DNA of 7,236 bases. It comes from Bacteroidales bacterium. Its GTDB lineage: Bacteria > Bacteroidota > Bacteroidia > Bacteroidales > WCHB1-69. Every line of letters starts with the position of its first letter. Position 1 is the first letter of the stretch. The position numbers were made by a program, and so were the translations under genes. Under the pieces are notes generated by a model that saw only the letters and a program-made list of their open reading frames with translations, was not told the origin of the DNA and searched no databases. The stretch is taken from positions 1 through 7,236 of the forward strand of contig JAISDH010000398.1 in assembly GCA_031264975.1 (NCBI GenBank), given 5' to 3'. This document shows positions 1-6,000 of this stretch, in pieces.

Positions 1-10
1 CGGTACACGT

Positions 11-42
11 TTTTCTATTGATATGGTTTCCCTAACGGGAAA
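11..42 (+). repeat. Small hairpin repeat, unit 1
   Basis: A leader beginning TTTTCTATTGATATGG is followed by a stem TTTCCC (27-32), loop TAAC and GGGAAA (37-42). The same design recurs at 161-191 with a different but still paired stem. I recall this kind of leader plus TCCC/GGGA hairpin as a dispersed intergenic repeat in Bacteroidota, but I cannot name the family. Confidence 0.6.
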
Positions 43-102
43 TGAATAAAAATAGACCGCGCATAGTATAATAGATAGATTTGAAGTTATATGAAAGTGA
101 TT

Positions 103-162
103 AATGAACGAATGAGCGAAGGTGCATTCCGTAGGAATGCAAAATAATATATTCGTTTCATT
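103..162 (+). repeat. Nested double stem-loop repeat, unit 2
   Basis: The inner hairpin is TGCATTCC (123-130), loop GTA, GGAATGCA (134-141), a perfect 8-bp stem. It is enclosed by outer arms ATGAACGAAT (104-113) and ATTCGTTTCAT (151-161), which pair apart from one bulged base; the flanking A103/T162 extends the pairing. The element would form a cruciform or a two-tier RNA hairpin. The inner stem shares the GGT.ATTCC core with the unit at 161-191. Confidence 0.6.
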
Positions 163-191
163 TTCTACCGAGAGGTATTCCCGTAGGGAAT
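161..191 (+). repeat. Small hairpin repeat, unit 3
   Basis: The leader TTTTCTACCGAGAGGT is followed by stem ATTCCC (177-182), loop GTA and GGGAAT (186-191). Aligned with unit 1 (11-32), 16 of 22 bases match. The first stem pair is changed on both sides (T-A to A-T), so pairing is preserved. It abuts or overlaps the outer arm of unit 2, making a head-to-tail cluster. Confidence 0.6.
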
Positions 192-249
192 TATATTGCA
201 CGCGGGATGGTTTTGTGTATTGCGGGGTATTGTGGGTTGGATGATTTAA

Positions 250-290
250 GGCGACCGCACAAAGCAAAGGGCGACCGCAAGGGTCGCCCC
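250..290. repeat. GGGCGACC/GGTCGCCC palindromic repeat, possible terminator of the ABC gene
   Basis: The stem GGGCGACC (269-276) pairs perfectly with GGTCGCCC (282-289) around a GCAAG loop. A second copy of GGCGACCGCA lies at 250-259, exactly 20 bases before the one at 270-279. Read on the minus strand, the direction of the ABC gene ending at 363, the GC-rich hairpin is followed by TTTGCTTTG, which would serve as a mediocre intrinsic terminator. On the plus strand the T-run at 301-307 is 11 bases beyond the stem. The motif followed by CCTAC is, from memory, a widespread dispersed repeat, so termination may be a secondary role. Confidence 0.55.
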
Positions 291-309
291 TACATTGCCG
301 TTTTTTTAA

Positions 310-352
310 AAATCCTGCTCATCCCGTAATCCCGTAAATCCTGATTCAGACA
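310..352. repeat. Tandem ATCC(C/T)G dispersed repeat
   Basis: The word ATCC(C/T)G occurs at 312, 321, 329 and 338, a spacing of 8 to 9 bases, with ATCCCGTA exactly duplicated in tandem at 321-336, and the block ends in CTGATTCAGACA. I recognise this as a common intergenic repeat in Bacteroidota and Chlorobi genomes (recollection, not searched). It ends about ten bases beyond the stop codon of the leftward ABC gene. Confidence 0.6.
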
Positions 353-362
353 ATATCAATCG

Positions 363-1286
363 CTAATCGCTATTTACGTAGGAAATAAAAATATCATTCA
401 TACTTGGCAATATTTCATTAAATCCTGTCAGGTTTACATGAGATAATAGCAACTTGATTAAATCATTTGAGGTTTGAGTTTTGGGGATTTTAAGATTGGC
501 AACTGTAACTCCGTTTCGTAAATTTTCTATTGATTTTATTTCAATATCAAAGGGTAAACAAACAGATAAATCAATATCAGCGCTTGTGGAAAACCGAATG
601 GAAAACAGATTTTCTCTGTTTGCGTTTTTAATGTCATTGATATTTCCTTCCAGTATTTTTTTTGATTGGTTGATTAAGGCAATATCATCACACAATTCTT
701 CCACAGAAGCCATATTATGCGTGGAAAAAATAATACTTGCTCCTTTGTTACGAAGTTCAAGCATTTCGGTTTTCAATAAATTTACATTGATAGGGTCAAA
801 TCCGCTGAAAGGTTCGTCAAAGATAAATAACTTTGGTTCATGAATAACGGTTACAATAAATTGAACCTTCTGCTGCATTCCTTTTGAGAGTTCCTCCACC
901 TTTTTATTCCACCACGAAGTGATTTCAAATTTATCAAACCAATACTTCAATCGTTTTACGACAACATCTTTTGGCAAACCCTTTAAGCGAGCCAAATAGA
1001 TAGCCTGCTCTCCCACTTTCATTTTACGATACAAACCGCGTTCTTCCGGCAAATACCCAATCTGTGCAATATGTTTCAAGGAAAGAGGCTCTCCTTCAAA
1101 TAATATTTTTCCTTTATCAGGCGCCGTAATCTGATTAATAATACGTATCAATGAAGTTTTACCCGCGCCATTAGGACCTAACAGCCCAAAAATAGAACCT
1201 TTTCTAATGGATAAATCAATCCCGTCAAGAGCGGTATAATCGCCATATTTCTTCGTTACATCAAAAACTTCCAGAATATTCATCAT
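363..1286 (-). CDS. ABC transporter ATP-binding protein, NatA/YhaQ-like with DUF4162 tail
   Basis: This is the cytoplasmic ATPase subunit of an ABC transporter, expected to bind ATP and drive an ABC-2 type permease, most likely an exporter. All nucleotide-binding motifs are present in 307 residues: Walker A GPNGAGKT (37-44), a YLPEERGLY segment in place of a canonical Q-loop (79-86), signature LSKGMQQK (133-140), Walker B LFIFDEP (153-159), D-loop SGFD (161-164) and the H-loop histidine (190). Residues from about 225 to the end, finishing in LPSMNDIFISYV, look like the DUF4162 tail of this subgroup. The length is normal, so the gene appears intact. The start is one of two adjacent ATGs (1286 or 1281-1283). 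A permease normally follows such a gene, but only repeats follow here for 362 bases, so the substrate is unknown. It is transcribed divergently from the PLD-kinase operon. Confidence 0.94.
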   Translation of the reverse strand: MMNILEVFDVTKKYGDYTALDGIDLSIRKGSIFGLLGPNGAGKTSLIRIINQITAPDKGKILFEGEPLSLKHIAQIGYLPEERGLYRKMKVGEQAIYLARLKGLPKDVVVKRLKYWFDKFEITSWWNKKVEELSKGMQQKVQFIVTVIHEPKLFIFDEPFSGFDPINVNLLKTEMLELRNKGASIIFSTHNMASVEELCDDIALINQSKKILEGNINDIKNANRENLFSIRFSTSADIDLSVCLPFDIEIKSIENLRNGVTVANLKIPKTQTSNDLIKLLLSHVNLTGFNEILPSMNDIFISYVNSD

Positions 1287-1385
1287 TACTTTTTTCGATT
1301 AATAAAGTATAATAACACCACTTGTATAACTTTTATTTTAACAGACTAAATCTTTGTTCATACTTCGCAGGGAAAAGTGCAAGAG

Positions 1386-1439
1386 ACAAGGGTGAAAGGG
1401 CGAAAGGGCGAAAGGCAAATGCAGGGGACAAGGGACAAG
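1386..1439 (+). repeat. G/A-rich direct repeat, left copy
   Basis: An AAAGGGCGAAAGG-type run leads into AAATGCAGGGGACAAGG and ACAAG. The core 1403-1439 matches 1573-1609 at 35 of 37 bases, and with a one-base gap the similarity extends left to about 1386. The internal unit (GAAAGGGC) is itself tandemly reiterated. With the right copy it brackets the palindromic element at 1462-1547. Confidence 0.75.
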
Positions 1440-1461
1440 GTAGCAAAGCCACGACGCCGCC

Positions 1462-1547
1462 CGTCATTGCGAACGCAGTGAAGCAATCCAGAAGAAAAAC
1501 GCCGACAAACTCGCCTGTACTGGATTGCTTCGTACCTCGCAATGACG
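1462..1547. repeat. 86-bp palindromic CGTCATTGCGA element (MITE- or REP-like)
   Basis: Terminal arms CGTCATTGCGA (1462-1472) and TCGCAATGACG (1537-1547) are perfect 11-bp inverted repeats. Inner arms AAGCAATCCAG (1481-1491) and CTGGATTGCTT (1520-1530) are a second perfect 11-bp pair. The short stretches between the arms (1473-1480 and 1531-1536) pair poorly, leaving an internal bulge, and the apical loop is 28 bases (1492-1519). Elements with CGTCATTGCGA termini and an AAGCAATCC inner arm are, from general knowledge, widely dispersed in unrelated bacteria. It encodes no protein. I see no clean short target-site duplication next to the tips. Confidence 0.8.
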
Positions 1548-1554
1548 AGAAGGT

Positions 1555-1609
1555 ACAAGGGGGGAAAGGGGGAAAGGGCGAAAGGAAAATGCAGGGGACA
1601 AGGTACAAG
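1555..1609 (+). repeat. G/A-rich direct repeat, right copy
   Basis: This is the second copy of the repeat at 1386-1439, offset by 170 bases in the core (1573-1609), with two substitutions and one extra G in the left part. It starts eight bases after the palindromic element ends. It is followed by CCACAAGG and then the GCTTGTT tract, whose CTTGT words are complementary to the ACAAG words here, so the two could pair in RNA. Confidence 0.75.
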
Positions 1610-1620
1610 CCACAAGGAAA

Positions 1621-1687
1621 TGCTTGCTGCCTGTCGCTTGTTGCTTGCTGCCTGTTGCTTGCTGCTTGTTGCTTGTTGCTTGCTGCC
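1621..1687 (+). repeat. GCTTGTT/GCTTGCTGCC low-complexity tandem tract
   Basis: About 67 bases are built almost entirely from the words TTGCTTG, CTGCC and CTGC in imperfect tandem order. Read in other frames it gives Q/A/S/K-rich or C/L/A-rich peptides, typical of spurious ORFs. The reverse complement is a CAAGCAACAAG-type repeat, and the ACAAGC at 1605-1610 can pair with GCTTGT at 1636-1641. No function can be assigned. Confidence 0.7.
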
Positions 1688-1751
1688 CTTCAAAATTTAT
1701 TGCAAGCGAAAATGAGTTGTCATGAGTACATCAGGATTGAGAAGATTTTTG

Positions 1752-1759
1752 TACTTTTG
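1752..1759 (+). promoter_or_regulatory. Candidate Bacteroidota -7 promoter box of the PLD-kinase operon
   Basis: TACTTTTG is an exact match to the TAnnTTTG -7 consensus described for Bacteroides primary-sigma promoters. It lies 148 bases before the PLD start codon, in the AT-rich part of the spacer. No TTTG is found at the expected -33 distance (around 1728-1733), so this is half a promoter. Transcription would start near 1766, giving a leader of about 134 bases that includes the 33-codon ORF. Confidence 0.45.
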
Positions 1760-1794
1760 CATTTAAATTATATACGGTAGTTTGTTTTGTAAAA

Positions 1795-1896
1795 ATGAAC
1801 GCCTCAATGAAGAACTATCGTAGAAATGAAGAGGAAAGAACAATATCAATATTGTCTTTTCTTGATGAAAATGTTTTTGTGTATATTAATCTATAG
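1795..1896 (+). CDS. Possible 33-residue leader ORF in frame with the PLD gene
   Basis: An ATG at 1795 (context GTAAAA, A-rich as is usual in this phylum) opens a 33-codon frame, starting MNASMKNYRR, that ends in TAG at 1894-1896. The PLD start codon follows after only three bases (GTA) and is in the same frame, so only the amber codon separates the two. The peptide is charged in its first half, has no membrane segment, and resembles nothing I recognise. It could be a coupling leader peptide, a former N-terminal extension cut off by a stop, or chance. The PLD domain looks complete without it, which favours a leader or chance. Confidence 0.3.
   Translation: MNASMKNYRRNEEERTISILSFLDENVFVYINL
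1834..1861. promoter_or_regulatory. AT-rich dyad in the leader of the PLD gene
   Basis: ACAATAT (1840-1846) and ATATTGT (1849-1855) are perfect inverted arms separated by CA. With one bulged A, the flanks GAAAG (1834-1838) and CTTTTC (1856-1861) extend the pairing. The central spacing is too short for a full RNA hairpin, but ACAAT/ATTGT plus the flanks would form one. It could be an operator for a dimeric repressor or a leader hairpin. It lies inside the 33-codon ORF. Confidence 0.3.
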
Positions 1897-1899
1897 GTA

Positions 1900-3012
1900 A
1901 TGGAATTTAAAAAACGTAAAAATATCACTGCTATAAATGACCCTGTGAGCTATAAATTTTATAGCTTTTCATCTGTATGGTATGATGATTTGTTGAACGA
2001 TATTTATAATGCAAAGAAATACATCTATTTGGAAACATTTAAAATAAATAATGATTCCATAGGTAAACAATTATGTGATGCGCTCATAGAGAGTCATGAA
2101 AGAGGCGTTAAAGTTCGTGTACTGGTGGATTGGTGGGGAACAGGAATTGCAAATGCATGCGTCCAATCCATGATTAAAAAAGGCGTTGAGGTTCGGTTTT
2201 TTAAAAAATTTATTCCCAGCATCTTTTTATTCTCCCGTAATCATCGGCGAGATCATCGAAAAATTATCGCTATTGACGATTATATCTCCTATATCGGTTC
2301 TGCAAATTTTACCCACTATTGTACCAAATGGAGAGAATCTATTCTCCGTACAGAAGGAAAAATGAGTATGATTTGTAAAAAGATATTTATAGACAATTTC
2401 AAAATCTATAATAAAGATATTACACATCCTTCTCTCAGAAAGGCATTTCGGAGAACGATTCGCTATAACGATTTTTTCTTTATTCGGGAAGTGCCATCTC
2501 TTTTCAGTCAGCGGATTAAAAAGAATTATATCCGGCTGATACAACGTTCAAAAAAGAGCGTTACCATTGAAACGCCTTATTTTTTGCCGGGCTATCGTAT
2601 CTATAGAGAATTGATACAGGCGATAAAACGAGGCGTTAAGGTGAAAATCGTAATCCCCAGAAGTTCTGATGTAAAAATAGTAGATTCTGTCAGGGGAGCT
2701 ATTCTGGAAAAATTATACAAAAGAGGCGCTACCATTTTATATTATAAATATGGTAACTTACATTCCAAATTATTAAGTATAGACAACAAAATCTTTTCAA
2801 TAAGTTCCGCCAATATGGACCATCGAAGTTTTAAATATATGTTTGAAATTGCGCTTATCGGAACCGACCCTGTTGTTAATTCGTTGATAAATGAACATTT
2901 AGCACATACGGAATTAATGTGTTCCGAGTTTGACATGCAGATATGGGCATCCAGACCTTTATTTAAGCGTTTGTTATCAATTATCATTACACCTTTTAGT
3001 CATTTGCTTTAA
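1900..3012 (+). CDS. Phospholipase D-like protein, cardiolipin synthase family
   Basis: This is a two-domain PLD-superfamily enzyme, most likely a cardiolipin synthase joining phosphatidyl groups at the inner membrane. Both HKD catalytic motifs are intact: H119-x-K121-x4-D126 followed by GSANF (133-137), and H288-x-K290-x4-D295 followed by SSANMD (302-307). The ETPYFLP segment (224-230), the RSFKYMFEIAL stretch (309-319) and the tail W349...RPLFKRLL fit bacterial cardiolipin synthases. At 370 residues it lacks the N-terminal membrane hairpin of ClsA-type enzymes (about 480 residues) and is closer to ClsB-like forms, so it would be a peripheral membrane protein. ATG 1900 is preceded by a weak AGG and by the leader ORF stop. 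The kinase gene starts three bases after its stop, implying one operon. Another PLD-type phosphodiesterase or transphosphatidylase cannot be excluded. Confidence 0.9.
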   Translation: MEFKKRKNITAINDPVSYKFYSFSSVWYDDLLNDIYNAKKYIYLETFKINNDSIGKQLCDALIESHERGVKVRVLVDWWGTGIANACVQSMIKKGVEVRFFKKFIPSIFLFSRNHRRDHRKIIAIDDYISYIGSANFTHYCTKWRESILRTEGKMSMICKKIFIDNFKIYNKDITHPSLRKAFRRTIRYNDFFFIREVPSLFSQRIKKNYIRLIQRSKKSVTIETPYFLPGYRIYRELIQAIKRGVKVKIVIPRSSDVKIVDSVRGAILEKLYKRGATILYYKYGNLHSKLLSIDNKIFSISSANMDHRSFKYMFEIALIGTDPVVNSLINEHLAHTELMCSEFDMQIWASRPLFKRLLSIIITPFSHLL

Positions 3013-3015
3013 AGT

Positions 3016-6000
3016 ATGGAACAAACTGTAAATTTAAAAAGAAAAAGTATTATTTATCTTATCATCAGTATTATCTTTCTGTTACTTGCTTCTTTTGTTC
3101 ATTATCAAAATCAATTGTCGGTATCGGGAAAAGAAAAATATAAAAAACTTCAATCCGATTTTCTGAAACAAGAACAGGTTTTCAATGAATTATTTGAAAA
3201 GCTAACGCAAACTTCTATCAACGATATTATCGATTTGGTTAATTTCTGTGAGAAAAATGGAGTGGATAAAAATACATTTGCGTTTTTTGTTTATCAGGAT
3301 TCTCTGCTTTCTGCATGGTCGTCCAATGAAATAACTCCGTCAAAATGTTGGCAAGACAGCCTTCCCCAAATCTCCCAAATCAATAACAGGTGGGTATATG
3401 TCAAACAAAAAGCAACCCCGCTCAGGCAATATACCGGTTATTTAATCATCCATGACATTGATACGCAGAACGAAGATAATAATATGATTAATAATCCTTT
3501 TGAGCATCATATTGCGATTGACGCGCCTCAGGAAGGATATATAAAAGAATGCTATACAATTTATAACAGTGAAGGAAATCCTGTTTTTGCGCTTACACTT
3601 TCGAATACTTTAAAAAAGAACAACAAGGCGTCATTACTTGAAATGATATTATGGATGATAGTGATTACTGCCTTTTTCTTTACATTAATCAGTTTCTTGC
3701 GACAAACAAATGTGTTTAGCAAAAATCAAAATCTTTTATGGTTTTTTTTAGTTGCGCTCCTTTTTATTTTTTCGTTTATTGTATCAAACTGTTTTCATTT
3801 TTCTTCTGATTTATTTTCTCCGATTTACTACTCGTCTCATTATGATTCATTGGGAACATTGTTTTTCAATTCATATTTGATTTTACTTGGGTCTATTTTC
3901 TTTATGCAATTTGCCAATCTGGATGATTTTGAAAAGCATTCAAACAAAATAAAAATTACCGTATCTTCTATTGCTATTTCTTTTGTATTAGGAACTTATA
4001 TTATCGTATACTTAATAATAACCGGTATAACCAACGACAGTGTTGTGGTGTTAAAACCCGAAATAATTTACCGGTACGATTTACTTAGTATTATTGCCAT
4101 TTCGTCCATTGTTTTTGTTTTATGGTCGGCATTTATTGTTACGTATAAAAGTCTTAACCAAATTTTCTTATTGTTGCAGGAGAGGAAAATTTTCATACGA
4201 ATTATTGAGCTTGAACTAATAGTATCTTCTTTGTTGTTTGTCGTGTTTTATTTTTGTTTTTCCAACAGGACAATGAGTTTATATATTCCCTATTTGCTTT
4301 TTCTGTTATTGGTCATTGTAACAACTGTTTTTGTATTGCGCAAAAGGAAATGGCATAATTTGTTATTTTATTGCATTGTATATCTTATTTTAAGCTGTAT
4401 TGTTCTTTTTACGGCAAATCAAACCGTTGACGAAAGAGAAAAAAAATACAAGGAATCAATGGCTGAAATGATATTATCGATAGAAAATCCTTTTGCTCTT
4501 TATTCTTTTCGAGATTTGGTGGATGAAATAGAAAAAGACATGGTTTTGGCAGATATGTTTAATACGGATGCTTCAACAAAGGACATACAACAATATATTA
4601 TTTTAAAATATGCCAAAAGATATGCCGAAGATTATCAGGTAAGTATTGATATTGGGTTGGAATCTTCTTTGGAAGAGAAAATGAAAATGAATCAATCAAT
4701 TCATTCTTATCCCAGAACAGCCAGAATAACGGGAGATAATAAGGTTTTATTCCGACGAATTGGTTTTGGAAGGTCGGAATATATTCTCAATGCGTCCATT
4801 CCCGTAAACAAAGAAGTGGACGCCGGCAATATTGTTATGATTTTTAGAATGTCGATATCTTCAAGTCAGCAGTCCGAGTTGGAAAAGACACTCCAAAAAG
4901 AAATGTCAAACTATTGTTATGCAGGATATGAAAACAATATCTTAACCATGAGTATTGGCAACAGAAATATTTCTTATTTGTTCAATCTCTCCGATTATAA
5001 CCTTGATACGCTATATTCCGGAATGGAATTTGTTGCCAACAATGTAACGCATACCATTTTTACGCATGATAAAATGGTGATATTGGTTAGCTCTGAAAAA
5101 AAGATAATATGGGATAAGATATCTTTCCTGGTAATATTATTTTTAACGCAATTCATTTTTTCGCTTGTACCTGCGTTTTTATCAAACTCCTATCATAACC
5201 CTCAAAAACTATGGAAGTCCGGTTTTCAGGAATCTATTCAGCTTTTTGTGAGCATGTTGATTACGATAACTGTAATTATAACGGCATTTTCTTTTTTCCG
5301 GTTTTTTCAAATACAGCGAAACAATAATTTGGAAGATACTCAAAGATACATATCTCAAAGAATCAATAAAATTATCACGTCATCCATCTCTGAAATAGAC
5401 ACGCTTACCGATTTATCAAACGAAGCCTTACAGTTGATTGACGCTGAATTAAGACGATTTTACGAACCCGATTTTCCCGACGTCAACTTATATAATAAAA
5501 AAGGAGAAAATGTAAAAGGATATGGAAAAGGTATTTATATAAATACATATATCAGTCCTTTTGCTTTTAAGTCGTTTGCGCTTAACAGAACAAATATGTA
5601 TATTGTGAATGAAATATATGACAGAGAAGAATATAAATCTTTTTATGAAGCTATTTTAAATAAGAAAGATGAAATCATCGGTTATGCAAATCTATTCAGT
5701 TACAGTAATAAACAAAGAGATATGCTTGATTATAGACAAACGTTGTTTCTAACAAAATTTATGTCAAGTTGTATTATCATTGTCATATTGATTGTGATAC
5801 TGTCTATTATATTTATACGATATATTACGCGCCCTTTAGTTAAAGTAACGGAAAGATTATCAACCATCGGACTTGGAAAAGAACTAAAGAAAATCAAATG
5901 GAATAAAGACGACGAGTTAGGGCAATTGGTTAATACATACAATATCCTGATAGACAGACTTAGAACAAGCGCTGAATTATTGGAAAAATCATCTCAGGAA

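Larger units (their letters stand above)
1..362. other. Gene-free, repeat-rich region left of the ABC gene
   Basis: I see no credible coding sequence in this 362-base stretch. It is a mosaic of short dispersed-repeat units, each listed separately: three related small hairpins (about 11-191), a GGGCGACC/GGTCGCCC palindrome (250-290) and a tandem ATCCCGTA block (310-352). The part between about 192 and 249 is G-rich with loosely repeated GTATTG words and holds nothing I can name. The region lies downstream of the leftward ABC gene, so it is its 3' flank, and it may contain the end of a neighbouring unit outside the window. Confidence 0.8.
1287..1899. other. Divergent 613-bp spacer filled with repeats
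   Basis: The spacer separates the leftward ABC gene from the rightward PLD gene. Positions 1287-1380 are AT-rich and should contain the ABC promoter, though I find no TAnnTTTG box there on the minus strand. About 1386-1687 is repeat material: direct repeats, a palindromic element and a GCTTGTT tract. From about 1700 to 1899 the composition returns to AT-rich and carries the control region of the PLD gene. Open frames across 1322-1780 (plus) and about 1333-1693 (minus) are repeat translations with low-complexity protein, and I do not call them genes. Confidence 0.75.

Noticed and set aside
481..843. 120-codon plus-strand frame inside the ABC gene
   Set aside because: It is antisense to an intact, motif-complete ATPase gene and has no recognisable features of its own.
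1296..1320. TATACT-like -10 box upstream of the ABC gene on the minus strand
   Set aside because: There is no matching -35 element, and the Bacteroidota consensus is not met, so I do not call a promoter.
1462..1687. CRISPR array suggested by recurring words
   Set aside because: The repeats are not evenly spaced with unique spacers. The words are either arms of one palindrome or a low-complexity tandem tract, and no cas gene is present.
1333..1693. Two overlapping minus-strand frames of 91 and 111 codons
   Set aside because: They are translations of the same repeats in other frames, with P/F/S-rich or Q/A/S-rich low-complexity protein and no domain.
1322..1780. Open frame of 152 codons on the plus strand
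   Set aside because: It runs through the direct repeats, the palindromic element and the GCTTGTT tract. The protein is low complexity and includes the familiar spurious translation of the CGTCATTGCGA element (DCFVPRNDE).
2227..2987. Minus-strand frames (105 and 81 codons) inside the PLD gene
   Set aside because: They are antisense to a gene with both catalytic motifs intact and show no domain.
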